A stretch of DNA of 64,000 nucleotides from Aegilops tauschii subsp. strangulata. Its lineage: Eukaryota > Streptophyta > Magnoliopsida > Poales > Poaceae. Under the pieces are notes generated by a model, which was not told the origin of the DNA, made no database searches, and worked only from the letters and a program-made list of their open reading frames with translations. Within the stretch, counting starts at the first letter, position 1; every line of letters begins with the position of its first letter. The stretch lies in assembly GCF_002575655.3 (NCBI RefSeq), contig NC_053037.3, positions 571,308,880 to 571,372,879 of the forward strand, written 5' to 3'. The position numbers and the translations under genes were made by a program. Positions 43,386 to 56,427 of this stretch are shown here, one piece after another.

Positions 43386-45108
43386 ATCTATCCTTGTTTT
43401 TATGCCTAGCTAGGGGCGTTAAACGATAGCGCTTGTTGGGAGGCAACCCAATTTTATTTTAGTTTTTTTTGCTTTTTTCTTCTGTTTAGGAATAAATATT
43501 TGATCTAGCCTCTGTTTAGATTTGTTTTTATGTTTTAATTAGTGTTCGTGCCAAGTTAAACCTAATAGGATCTTCTTGGATGATAGTTATTTGATCTTGC
43601 TGAAATTCCAGAAACGTACTGTTCACAAAAACAATTGTTAAAAATCACCAGAACGTGATAAAATATTGATTCCAATTGCATCAGATCAATAAACAAATTG
43701 TTTAGGTCTTCCTATTTTACTGGATTTTTCTGAGTACCAGAAGTTTGCGTTAGTTACAGATTACTACAGACTGTTCTGTTTTTGACAGATTCTGTTTTTC
43801 GTGTGTTGTTTGCTTATTTTGATGAATCGATGGATAGTAAAAGAGTTTATAAACCATAGAGAAGTTTGAATACAGTAGGTTTAAAACAAATATAAATAAA
43901 GAATGAGTTCAATACAGTACCTTGAAGTGGTGTTTTGCTTTCTTTCGCTAACGGAGCTCACGAGATTTTCTGTTGAGTTTTGTGTTGTGAAGTTTTCAAG
44001 TTTTGGGTAAAGATTTGATGGATTATGGAACAAGGAGTGGCAAGAGCCTAATCTTGGGGATGCCCATGGAACCCCAAGATAATCTAAGGACACCAAAAAG
44101 CCAAATCTTGGGGATGCCCCCTCTTTCGTCTTCGTCCATCGGTAACTTTACTTGGAGCTATATTTTTATTCACCACATGATATGTGTTTTGCATGGAGCG
44201 TCTTGTATGATTTGAGTCTTTGCTTTTTAGTTTACCACAAACATCCTTGCTGTACAAACCTTTTGACAAAGACACACATGATTCGGAATTTATTAGAATA
44301 CTCTATGTGCTTCACTTATATCTTTTGAGCTATATAGTTTTTGCTCTAGTGCTTCACTTATATCTTTTAGAGCACGGTGGTGGATTTGTTTTATAGAAAC
44401 TATTGTTCTCTCATGTTTCACTTATATTATTTTGAGAGTCCTACAAAACAGCATGGTAATTTGCTTTAATCATAAAAATTGGTCCTGATATAATAGGCAT
44501 CCAAGATTAGTATTTTTTTCTTCTTATGAGTGTGTTGAATACTATGAGAAGTTTGATGCTTGATAATTGTTTTGAGATATGAGGATGGTATATTAGAGTC
44601 ATGCTAGTTGAGTAGTTGTGAATTTGAGAAATACTTGTCTTAAAGTTGTGATTCCCGTAGCATGCACGTATGGTGAACCGTTATGTGATGAAGTCGGAGC
44701 ATGATTTATTTATTGATTGTCTTCCTTATGAGTGGCGGTCGGGGACGAGCGATGGTCTTTTCCTACCAATCTATCCCCCTAGGAGCATGCGCGTAGTGCT
44801 TGGTTTTTGATGACTTGTAGATTTTTGCAATAAGTATGTGAGTTCTTTATGACTAATGTTGAGTCCATGGATTATACGCACTCTCAACCTTCCACCATTT
44901 CTAGCCTCTTCGGTACCGTGCATTGCCCTTTCTCACCTTGAGAGTTGGTGCAAACTTCGCCGGTGCATCCAAACCCCGTGATACGATACACTCTATCACA
45001 CATAAACCTCCTTATATCTTCCTCGAAACAGCCACCATACCTACCTATTATGGCATTTCCATAACCATTCCGAGATATATTGCCATGCAACTTTCCACCA
45101 TTCCGTTT
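43386..45108 (+). other. Element 2 3' untranslated region, first part
   Basis: Homologous, inverted, to 3390-5083 of element 1, including GGGCGTTAAACGATAGCGC just after the stop. No gene. Interrupted at 45108 by the Angela insertion and continued at 55333-56427. Confidence 0.8.
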
Positions 45109-46860
45109 TGTTGGGGAACGTAGTAATAATTCAAAATTTTCCTAAGTGTCACCAAGATCAATCTAGGAGATTCTAGCAACGAGAGAGAGGGAGTGCATCT
45201 TCATACCCTTGAAGATCGCTAAGCGGAAGCGTTACAAGAACGCAGTTGATGGAGTCGTACTCGCGGCGATTCAAATCGCGGAAGATCCGATCTAGCGCCG
45301 AACGGACGGCGCCTCCGCGTTCAACACACGTACAGCCCGATGACGTCTCCTCCTTCTTGATCCAGCAAGGGGAGAGGAGAAGTTGAGGGAGAACTCCAGC
45401 AGCACGACGGTATGGTGGCGATGGAGCTCGTGGTTCTCCGACATAGCTTCGCTAAGCACTACGGAGGAGGAGGAGCAGTTGGAGGAGGAGAGGGCTGCGC
45501 TAGGGAAGGGGGTGCGGCTGCCCTCTCTCTCTCCCTCACTATATATAGGCGGGAAGGGGGGAGGAGGAGGCGCCCTAGTGTTTCCCTAGGGGTGGGGCGG
45601 CGGCCACAGGGGAAACCCTAGATGGGTTTGGGCGCCCCCACCCCTAGGAAACTTGCCCCCCAAGCCGGGAGGGGTGGCTGCCCTAGGGGAGGCGGCCCCA
45701 CCACTCCACGTTACGTGAGATGGGGTGGGAGGGGCGCACAGCCCCTTAGTGGGCTGATGTGCCCCCTCCCCTTGGCCCATAAGGCCCCCCAACGCTTGCC
45801 GGGGCCTCCGAAACCCCTTTCGGACACGCTGGTCGTCACCCGGTACCCCCGGAACAATTCCGGACTCCAATACCCTTCGTCCAATATATCGATCTTCACC
45901 CGCGGACCATTCCGGAACTCCTCGTGACGTCCGGGATCTCATCCAGGACTCCGAACAACCTTCGGTAACCACATACTATTTCCCATAACAACTCTAGCGT
46001 CACCGAACCTTAAGTGTGTAGCCCTACGGGTTCGGGAACCATGCAGATATGACCGAGACACCTCTCTGGCCAATAACCAATAGCGGGATCTGGATACCCA
46101 TATTGGCTCCCACACGTTGCACGATGATCTCATCGGATGAACCACGATGTCGGGGATTCAATCAATCCCGTATACAATTCCCTTTATCCATCGGTATGTT
46201 ACTTGCCCGAGATTCGATCGTCGGTATCCCCATACCTTGTTCAATCTCGTTACCGGCAAGTCTATTTACTCGTTCCGTAACGCATGATCCCGTGGCTAAC
46301 TCCTTAGTCACGTTGAGCTCATTATGATGATGCATTACCCAGTGGGCCCAAAGATACCTCTCCATCATACAGAGTTACAAATCCCAGTCTCGATTCGTGC
46401 CAACCCAATAGACACTTTCGGAGATACCTGTAGTGCACCTTTATAGCCACCCAGTTACGTTGTGACGTTTGATACACCCAAAGCACTCCTACGGTATCCG
46501 GGAGTTGCACAATCTCATGGTCTAAGGAAATGATACTTGACATTAGAAAAGCTCTAGCAAACGAACTACACGATCTTGTGCTATGCTTAGGATTGGGTCT
46601 TGTCCATCACATCATTCTCCTAATGATGTGATCCCGTTATCAATGACATCCAATGTCCATGGTCAGGAAACCATAACCATCTATTGATTAACGAGCTAGT
46701 CAACTAGAGGCTCACTATGGACATGTTGTGGTATATGTATTCACACATGTATTACGGTTTCCGGTTAATACAATTATAGCATGAACAATAGACAATTATC
46801 ATGAACAAGGAAATATAATAATAACCATTTTATTATTGCCTCTAGGGCATATTTCCAACA
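45109..46860 (-). repeat. Angela 3' LTR
   Basis: 1752 bp. The polypurine tract lies next to it (minus strand GCAAGTGGGAGAC, 46861-46873). It differs from the other LTR by scattered substitutions. Confidence 0.93.
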
Positions 46861-47042
46861 GTCTCCCACTTGCACTAGAGTCAATAATCTAGTTCACATC
46901 GCCATGTGATTAACACTCATAGTTCACATCGCCATGTGACTAACACCTAAGAGTTTACTAGAGTCAATAATCTAGTTCACATCACCTTGTGATTAACACT
47001 CATAGTTCACATCGCCATTTGACTAACACCCAAAGAGTTTAC
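46861..47042 (-). repeat. Angela 3' interior with short tandem repeats
   Basis: Two copies of a roughly 90-bp unit containing AGAGTCAATAATCTAGTTC and two copies of CATAGTTCACATCGCCAT. Probably part of the Copia 3' untranslated region; the same motif resumes at 48631 after the solo LTR. Confidence 0.7.
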
Positions 47043-48625
47043 TGATACGTCTCCAACGTATCTATAATTTTTAATTGCTCCATGCTATATTATCTTTTGT
47101 TTTGGACATTATTGGGCTTTATTATTCACTTCTATATTATTTTTGGGACTAACCTATTAACCGGAGGCCCAGCCGAGAATTGCTGTTTTTTGCCTATTTA
47201 AGAGTTTCGCAAAAAAAGAATATCAAACGGAGTCCAAACGGAATGAAACCTTCGGGAACGTGATTTTTGGAACGAACATGATCCAGGAGACTTGGACCCT
47301 AAGTCAAGGAAACATCCAGGAAGCCACGAGGTAGGGGGCGCGCCTACCCCCTGGGCGCGCCCTCCACCCTCGTGAGCCCCACGTTGCTCCACCGACGTAC
47401 TCCTTCCTCCTATATATACCTACGTACCCCCAAACGATCAGATACGGAGCCAAAAACCTAATTCCACCGCTGCAACCTTCTGTACCCACGAGATCCCATC
47501 TTGGGGCCTGTTCGGGAGCTCCGCCGGAGGGGCATCCATCACAGAGGGCTTCTACATCAACACCATAGCCTCTCCGATGAAGTGTGAGTAGTTTACCTCA
47601 GACCTTCGGGTCCATAGTTAGTAGCTAGATGGCTTGTTCTCTCTTTATGGATCTCAATACAATGTTCTCCCCCTCTCTCGTGGAGATCTATTCGATGTAA
47701 TCTTCTTTTGCGGTGTGTTTGTTGAGACCGATGAATTGTGGGTTTATGATCAAGTTTATCTATGAACAATATTTGAATCTTCTCTGAATTCTTTTATGTA
47801 TGATTGGTTATCTTTGCAAGTCTCTTCGAATTATCAGTTTGGTTTGGCCTACTAGATTGATCTTTCTTGCAATGGGAGAAGTGCTTAGTTTTGGGTTCTA
47901 TCTTGCGGTGTCCTTTCCCAGTGACAGTAGGGGCAGCAAGGCACGTATTGTATTGTTGCCATCGAGGATAACAAGATGGTTTTTTTACCATATTGCATGA
48001 ATTTATCCCTCTACATCATGTCATCTTGCTTAAAGCGTTACTCTGTTCTTATGAACTTAATACTCTAGATGCATGCTGGATAGCGGTCGATGTGTAGAGT
48101 AATAGTAGTAGATGCAGGCAGGAGTCGGTCTACTTGTCTCGGACGTGATGCCTATATACATGATCATACCTAGATATTCTCATAACTATGCTCAATTCTG
48201 TCAATTGCTCAACAGTAATTTGTTCACCCACCTTATAATACTTATGCTCTTGAGATAAGCCACTAGTGAAACCTATGGCCCCCGGGTCTATTTTCCATCA
48301 TATTAATCTTCCAACACTTAGTTATTTCCGTTGCTTTTTATTTTGCTTTTATTTTACTTTGCATCTTTATCATAAAAATACCAAAAATATTATCCTATCA
48401 TATCTATCAGATCTCACTCTTGTAAGTGAACGTGTAGGAATTGACAACCCCTTATCGCGTTGGTTGTGAGGATTTATTTGTTTGTGTAGGTGCGAGGGAC
48501 TCGCGCGTAGCCTCCTACTGGATTGATACCTTGGTTCTAAAAAACTGAGGGAAATACTTACGCTACTTTGCTGCCTCACCCTTTCCTCTTCAAGGGAAAA
48601 CCAACGCAGTGCTCAAGAAGTAGCA
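47043..48625 (+). mobile_element. Solo LTR of the element 1/2 family inside Angela
   Basis: 1583 bp from TGATACGTCTCC to GTAGCA, with a perfect duplication TTTAC (47038-47042 and 48626-48630). It is the innermost of three nested insertions here. Confidence 0.95.
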
Positions 48626-48699
48626 TTTACGAGAGTCAATAATATAGTTCACATCACATGTGATTAAGACTCAATGAGTTCTGGGGATTGATCATGTTA

Positions 48700-49895
48700 T
48701 GCTTGTGAGAGAGGTTTTAGTCAACGGTTCTGCAACATTCAGATCCGTATGTACTTCGCAAATCTCTATGTCCTAACATAGATGCTGCTTCCACGCTCCA
48801 CTGGGAGCTATCCCAAATGGTTGCTCCACTATACGTATCCGGTTTGCTACTCAGAGTCATCCGGATAGGTGTTAAAGCTTGCATCGACGTAACCCTTTAC
48901 GCCAAACTCTTTATCACCTCCAAAACCGAGAAACATTTCCTTATTCCTCTAAGGACAATTTTGACCGCTGTCTAAAGATCCATTCCTGGATCACCTTTGT
49001 ACCCCCTTGCCAGACACATGGCAAGGCACATATCTGGTGTGGTACACAGCATGGCATATCGTATAGAGCCTATGGCTAAGGCATAGGGTACGACTTTCAT
49101 CCTTTCTCTTTCTTCTGCCGTGGTCGAGCTTCAAGTCTTAACTTCACACCTTACAACTCAAGCAAGAACTCCTTCTTTGACTGATCCATCTTGAACTCCT
49201 TCAAGATCATGTCAAGGTATGTGCTCTGTGAAAGTCTTATCAGGCGTCTTGATCTATCTCTATAGATCTTGATACCCAACATGTAAGCAGTTTTACACAG
49301 GTCTTCCTTTGAAAAACTCCATTCAAACAACCCTTTATGCTTTCCAGAAATTCTACATCATTTCTGATCAACAATATGTCATCCACATATAATTATCAAA
49401 ATGTTGTAGTGCTCCCACTCACTTTCTTGCAAATACAAGTTTCTTGCAAACTTTGTATAAACCCAAATGCTTTGATCACCTCATCAAAGCGTATGTTCCA
49501 ACTCCGAGATGCTTCCTCCAGTCCATAGAAGGATCGCTGGAGTTTGCATACCTGTTAGCATCCTTAGGATCGACAAAACCTTCTGGTTGTATCACATACA
49601 CCCTTTCCTCACGGAAACCGTCAAGGAAACTTTGTTTTGACATCCATCTGTCAGATTTCGTAAATGAAAATGCAGCAACTGCTAACATGATTTTAACAGA
49701 CTTTAGCATCGCTATGATTGAGAAAGTCTCATCACAATCAACTCCTTGAACATGTCGGAAACTTCTTTGAGACAAGTCGAGTTTCATAAATGGTGACATT
49801 ACCATCAGCGTCTGTCTTCTTCTTAAAGATCCATTTATTCTAAATGGCTTGCCGATCATCGGGCAAGTCCACCATAGTCCATACTGTGTTCTCAT
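48700..49895 (-). pseudogene. pol: Angela reverse transcriptase and RNase H remnant
   Basis: Copia RT motifs on the minus strand: GVDCDETFSIIAMLKSVKIM, VYVIQPEGFVDPKDANR and the catalytic YVDD at 49378-49389 followed by ILLIRND. The RNase H part toward 48700 is recognisable only in pieces. Frameshifts occur between these blocks. Confidence 0.85.
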
Positions 49896-50014
49896 ACATG
49901 GATCCTATCTCGGATTTCATGGCTCCTAGCCATTTGTTGGAATCCGGGCCCACCATCGCTACTTCATAGTTCATAGGTTCATCGTTGTCCAACAACATGA
50001 CCTTTAAGACAGGG

Positions 50015-51289
50015 TTACCACTCAGAAGTTGTACACACCCTTGTCGACCTACGAGATACGATAGTAACTTGATCTGAAGCTCCATGATCATCATCATTAG
50101 CTTTCTCTTCAACTGAGGTAGGTGCCACAGAAACATCTTTCTGTGCTACGCTACTCTCTGGTTGAGGTAAAGGTTCAACAACCTCATCAAGTTCTATCTT
50201 CCTCCCACTCAATTCTTTCGAGAGAAACTCTTTCTTAAGAAAGGACCTGTTCATAGCGACAAACACTTTGCCCTCAGATCTGAGATAGAAGGTATACCCA
50301 ATCGTCTTGTTTGGGTATTCTATGAAGACACCATTTTCCGCTTTGGGTTCGAGCTTTTCTGGCCGAAGCCTATCGACATAAGCATCGTAGCCCCAAACCT
50401 TAAGAAACAACAACCTAGGTTTCTTGCCAAACCATAGTTCATACGGTGTCGTCTCCACAGACTTAGATGGTGCCCTATTTTAAAGTGAATGCATAACCGC
50501 AAAATGATAGCGGTAGATCGGTAAGAGACATCATAGATCGCACCATATCCAATAGGGTGCGATTACGACGTTCGGACACACCATTACGCTATGGTGTTCT
50601 AGGTGGCGTCAACTATGAAACGATTCCACCTTATCTTTAGTAATTGCCAAACTCATAACTTAGATACTTTCCCCTTGATCAGATCGTAGGAACTTGATCT
50701 TCTTGTTATGATGATTCTCAACTTCACTCTGAAATTGCTTGAACTTTTCAAACGTTTCAGACTTATGCTTAATTAAGTAAATATACCCATATCTACTCAA
50801 TTCATCGGTGAAGGTGAGAAAATAACGATATCCGCCGCGTGCGTCAGCACTCATCGGACCGCACACATCATCATGTGTGATTTCCAACAAGTCACTTGCC
50901 CGTTCCATTGTTCCGGAGAACGGAGTCTTGGTCATTTTGCCCATAAGGCATGGTTCACACGTGTCAAATGATTCACAATCAAGAGACTCAAAAATTCCAT
51001 CTGCATGGAGTTTCTTCCTGCGTTTGACACCAATGTGATCAAGGCGGCAGTGCCACAAGTATGTGGGACTATCATTATAAACCCTACATCTTTTGGCATC
51101 AATGTTATGAACATGTGTATCACTACGACTGAGATTAAATAAACCATTCACATTGGGTGCATGACCATAGGATGTATTATTCATGTAAACAGAATAACCA
51201 TTATTCTCTGACTTAAATGAATAACCGTATTGCAATAAACATGATATAATCATGTTCATGCTTAATGCAGATACCAATGCAAACAACAT
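50015..51289 (-). pseudogene. pol: Angela integrase region
   Basis: GAG pre-integrase/zinc part LWHCRLDHIGVKRRKKLH with CEPCLMGK (His/Cys ligands). Then the core: HDDVCGPM, YFLTFTDELSRYGYIYL and FLRSDQGE. A frame break near 50600 precedes TPYELWFGKKPRLLFLKVWG and the C-terminal linker toward RT. These are the Copia integrase blocks in order. Confidence 0.88.
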
Positions 51290-51305
51290 TTATCTGGGTT
51301 CAATA

Positions 51306-51554
51306 CTAATCCCGAAGGTAGAGGGAGCGTGCGATGGTGACCATATCATCCTTGGAAACATTTCCAACACACATCGTCACCTCACCCTTAGCTAGTCTCC
51401 GTTTATTCCGTAGCTTTTGTTTCGAGTTACCAATACTAGCAACTGAACCGGTATCTAATACCCATGTGCTACTAGGAGTACTAGTAAGGTACACATCAAT
51501 AACACATATATCAAATTTACTTTTGTTGAAGTTGCCAGCCTTCTTATCTACCAA
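51306..51554 (-). pseudogene. pol: Angela protease
   Basis: STWVLDTGSVASIGN carries the Asp-Thr-Gly active site of Copia protease. It directly follows the degenerate zinc knuckle (CFY ... GHW ... RNC with stops) at the gag C terminus near 51560-51610. Confidence 0.85.
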
Positions 51555-52300
51555 GTATTTGAGGCAGTTCCGCTACCAGTGACCGTTCCCCTAATAGAAG
51601 CACTTCGTCTCGGGTTTGGGTTCTTGGGTTTCTTCACTTGAGCGGCAACTGGCTTGCCATTCATGAAGTTTCCCTTCTTGCCCTTGCCCTTCTTGAAACC
51701 AGTGATCTTGTTAACCATCAACACTTGATGCTCCTTTTTGATTTCTACCTTTACGGCCTTAAGCATGACGAACAGCTCTGGGATCAACTTCCCTTTCATG
51801 TTATAGTTCATCACGTAACTCTAGTAGCATGGTGATAGTGACTAGGGAACTTTGTCAATCACTCTCTTATCTGGAAGATTAAGTCCCACCTGATTCAAGC
51901 GATTGAGGTACCCAGACATTCTGAGCACATGCTCACTGGCTGAGCTATTCTCCTGCATCATGTAGGCAACGATCTTGTCAGAGGTCTTAAACCTCTCAAC
52001 ACGGGCATGGGCTTGAATACCAATTTCAGCTCTTGGATCATCCCATATGTTCCATGGCGTTCAAAACGCTTTTGGAGCCCCGACTCTAAGCCGTAAAGCA
52101 TGGCGCACTAAACTATCAGGTAGTCATCAGAACGTGTCTGCCAGATGTTCACAACATCTCCAGACGACACTAGAGGGGTTGGCACACAGAGCGGTGCATC
52201 AAGGACAAAAGCCTTCTGTGTAGCAGTGAGGACAATCCTCAGACTATGGCCCTAGTCCGCACAATTGCTTACAATATCTTTCAATTTAGTCTTTCTCTAG
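51555..52300 (-). pseudogene. gag: Angela gag remnant
   Basis: Frameshifted gag: near 51815-51900 a segment resembling SGYLNRLNQVGLNLPDK, then NYNMKGKLIPELFVMLKAV and a Lys/Gly-rich stretch before the zinc knuckle. Several stops interrupt it. Confidence 0.7.
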
Positions 52301-53583
52301 GAACATATTAAAACAGGGAGCTAAAGCGTGAGCTATTAATCTACAACATATTTGCAAAGACAATTTTAGACTATGTTCATGATAATTAAGTTCATCTAAT
52401 CAAATTATTTAATGAACTCCCACTCAGATAGACATCCCTCTAGTCATCTAAGTGATACATGATCCGAATCGACTAGGCCGTGTCCGATCATCACGTGAGA
52501 CGGACTAGTCATCAACGGTGAACATCTTCATGTTGATCGCATCTACTATATGACTCATGTTCGACCTTTCGGTCTCTTGTGTTCCGAGGCCATGTCTGTA
52601 TATGCTAGGCTCGTCAAGTCAACCTAAGTTTTTCGCATGTGTAAATCTGGCTTACACCCGTTGTATTCGAACGTTAGAATTTATCATAGCCGATCATCAC
52701 GTGGTGTTTCAAAACAACGAACCTTCGCAACGGTGCACAGTTAGGGGGAACACTTTTCTTGAAATTTTAGTGAGGGATCATCTTATTTATGGTACCGTCG
52801 TTCTAAGCAAATAAGATGTAAACATGACAAACATCACATGCAAATCATAAAGTGACATGATATGGCCAATATCATCTTGCGCCTTTGATCTCCATCTTTG
52901 AGGCACGGCATGATCACCATCGTCACCGGCATGACACCATGATCTCCATCATCGTGTCTTCATGAAGTTGTCTCGCCAACTATTACTTCTACTACCATGG
53001 CTAACGGTTAGCAATAAAGTAAAGTAATTACATGGCGTTTTCATTGACACGCAGGTCATACAATAAATTAAGACAACTCCTACATGCAAGTCGTGATTCC
53101 TATTACAAGAACATGATCAATCTCATACATCACATATATCATTCATCACATCCTTTTGGCCATATCACATCACATAGCATACCCTGCAAAAACAAGTTAG
53201 ACGTCCTCTAATTGTTGTTGCAAGTTTTACGTGGCTGCTATGGGTTTCTAGCAAGAACGTTTCTTACCTACGCAAAAGCCACAACGGTGATATGCCAATT
53301 TCTATTTACCATTCATAAGGACCCTTTTCATCGAATCCGATCCGACTAAAGTGGGAGAGACAGACACCCGCTAGCCACCTTATGCATCAAGCGCATGTCA
53401 GTCGGTGGAACCTGTCTCACGTAAGCGTACATGTAAGGTCGGTCCGGGCCGCTTCATCCCACAATGCCGCCGAATCAAGATAAGATTAGTAACGGTAAGA
53501 AAATTGAACAAATCATCGCCCACAACTATTTTGTGTTCTACTCGTGCATAGAATCTACGCATAGACCTGGCTGATGATGCCAC
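52301..53583 (-). other. Angela 5' leader and primer-binding site
   Basis: No intact ORF. The primer site, minus strand TGGCATCATC, is at 53573-53582, one base from the 5' LTR. Its position and first bases fit the Copia initiator tRNA-Met site. Confidence 0.7.
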
Positions 53584-55332
53584 TGTTGGGGAACGTAGTA
53601 ATAATTCAAAAATTTCCTACGTGTCACCAAGATAAATCTAGGAGATGCTAGCAACGAGAGAGAGGGAGTGCATCTTCATACCCTTGAAGATCGCTAAGCG
53701 GAAGCGTTACAAGAATGCAGTTGATGGAGTTATACTCGCGGCGATTGAAATCGCGGAAGATCCGATCTAGCGCCGAACGGACGGCGCCTCCGCGTTCAAC
53801 ACACGTACAGCCCAGGGATGTCTCCTCCTTCTTGATCTAGCAAGGGGAGAGGAGAAGTTGAGGGAGAACTCCAGCAGCACGATGGTATGGTGGTGATGGA
53901 GCTCGTGGTTCTCCGGCAGAGCTTCGCTAAGCACTACGGAGGAGGAGGAGCAGTTGGAGGAGGAGAGGGTTGCGCTAGGGAAGGGGGTGCGGCTGCCCTC
54001 TCTCTCCCTCACTATATATAGGGGGAAGGGGGAGGAGGAGGCTCCCTAGGGTTTCCCTATGTGAGGGGCGGCGGCCACAGGGGAAACCCTAGATGGGGTT
54101 GGGCGCCCCCACCCCTAGGAAACTTGCCCCCCATGCCGGGAGGGGTGGCTGCCCTAGAGGTGGCGCCCCCACATCTCCACGTTATGTGAGATGGGGTCGG
54201 AGGGGCGCACAGCCCCTTAGTGGGCTGATGTGCCCCCTCCCCTTGGCCCATAAGGCCCCCCAACGCTTGCCGGGGCCTCCGAAACCCCTTTCGGACACGC
54301 TGGTCGTCACCCGGTACCCCCGAAACAATTCCGGACTCCAATACCCTTCGTCCAATATATCGATCTTCACCTCCAGACCATTCCGGAACTCCTCGCGACG
54401 TCCGGGATCTCATCCGGGACTCCGAACAACCTTCGTTGACCACATACTATTTCCCATAACAACTCTAGCGTCACCAAACCTTAAGTGTGTAGACCCTACG
54501 GGTTCGGGAACCATGCAGACATGACCGAGACACCTCTCCGGCCAATAACCAATAGCGGGATCTGGATACCCATATTGGCTCCCACATGTTCCACGATGAT
54601 CTCATCGGATGAACCACGATGTCGGGGATTCAATCAATCCCGTATACAATTCCCTTGGTCCATCGGTATGTTACTTGCCCGAGATTCGATTGTCGGTATC
54701 CCCATAGCTCCTTCAATCTCGTTACCGGCAAGTCTCTTTACTCGTTCCGTAGCACGTGATCCCGTGGCTAACTCCTTAGTCACATTGAGCTCATTATGAT
54801 GATGCATTACCTAGTGGGCCCAGAGATACCTATCCATCATACGGAGTGACAAATCCCAGTCTCGATTCGTGCCAACCCAATAGACACTTTCGGAGATACT
54901 TGTAGTGCACCTTTATAGCCACCCAGTTACGTTGTGACGTTTGATACACCCAAAGCACTCCTACGGTATCCGGGAGTTGCACAATCTCATGGTCTAAGGA
55001 AATGATACTTGACATTAGAAAAGCTCTAGCAAACGAACTACACGATCTTGTGCTATGCTTAGGATTGGGTCTTGTCCATCACATCATTCTCCTAATGATG
55101 TGATCCCGTTATCAATGACATCCAATGTCCATGGTCAGGAAACCATAACCATCTATTGATTAACGAGCTAGTCAACTAGAGGCTCACTAGGGACATGTTG
55201 TGGTCTATGTATTCACACAAGTATTACAGTTTCCGGTTAATACAATTATAGCATGAACAATAGACAATTATCATGAACAAGGAAATATAATAATAACCAT
55301 TTTATTATTGCCTCTAGGGCATATTTCCAACA
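53584..55332 (-). repeat. Angela 5' LTR
   Basis: 1749 bp, colinear with 45109-46860 with scattered substitutions and small indels, and directly flanked by CGTTT at 55333-55337. Confidence 0.93.
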
Positions 55333-56427
55333 CGTTTATCATGACACATTCATCATTGTCATATTGCTTTGCATGATCATTTAGTTGACATCGTATTTGT
55401 GGCAAAGCCACCATGCATATTATTTCATACATGCCACTCTTGATTCATTGCCCATCCCGGTACACCGCCGGAGGCATTCATATAGAGTCATGCTTTGTTC
55501 TAGTATCGAGTTGTTATCATTGAGTTGTAAATGAATAGAAATATGATGATCATCATTCATAGAGCATTGTCCCAAAAAAAGGGCCAAAAGAAAAAGAAAA
55601 GAGAAAGGCCCCCAAAAAAAGAGAAAATAAAATAAAAAGGGGCAATGCTACTATCCTTTTTTCCATACTTGTGCTTCAAAGTAGCACCATTATCTTTATG
55701 ATAGATAGTCTCTTGTTTTGTCACTTCATATACTAGTGGGAATTTTTTGTTATAGAACTTGGCTTGTATATTCCAACAATGGACTTCCTCAAATGCCCTA
55801 GGTCTTCGTGAGCAAGCAAGTTGGATGCACACCCACTTAGTTTTTTGTTGAGCTTTCATACATTTATAGGTCTAGTGCATCCGTTGCATGTCAATCCCTA
55901 CTCCTCACGTTAGCATCAATTGATGGGCATCTCCATAGCCCATTGATTAGCCGCGTTGATGTGAGACTTTCTCCTTTTTGTCTTCTCCACATAACCCCCA
56001 TCATTATATTCTATTCCACCCATAGTGCTATATCCATGGCTCACGCTCATGTATTGCGTGAAAGTTGAAAAAAGTTTGAGATTACTAAAGTATGAAACAA
56101 TTGCTTGGCTTGTCATCGGGGTTGTGCATGATGAGAGCATTCTTATGTGACGAAAATGGAGCATGACCAAACTATATGATTTTGGAGGGATGAACTTTCT
56201 TTGGCCATGTTATTTTGAGAAGACATAATTGCTTAGTTAGTATGCTTGAAGTATTATTAATTTTATGTCAATATTAAACTTTTGTCTTGAATCTTTCGGA
56301 TCTGAATATTCATACCACAAATAAGAGAACTACATTGAAAATTATGCTAGGTAGCATTCCACATCAAAGATTCTGTTTTTATCATTTACATCCTCGAGGA
56401 CGAGCAGGAATTAAGCTTGGGGATGCT
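55333..56427 (+). other. Element 2 3' untranslated region, second part, with polypurine tract
   Basis: Continues element 2 after the Angela insertion and matches element 1 near 2276-3410, inverted. TTAAGCTTGGGGATGCT (56411-56427) is the polypurine tract. No gene. Confidence 0.8.

Larger units (their letters stand above)
45109..55332 (-). mobile_element. BARE/Angela/WIS-family Copia retrotransposon
   Basis: LTRs at 45109-46860 and 53584-55332 begin TGTTGGGGAACG and end CATATTTCCAACA on the plus strand, the inverted form of the BARE-1/Angela LTR. The target duplication CGTTT is perfect (45104-45108 and 55333-55337). The internal order on the minus strand is gag, protease, integrase, RT, RNase H, the Copia order. 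Stops and frameshifts occur throughout. A solo LTR of the element 1/2 family interrupts its 3' interior. Confidence 0.95.
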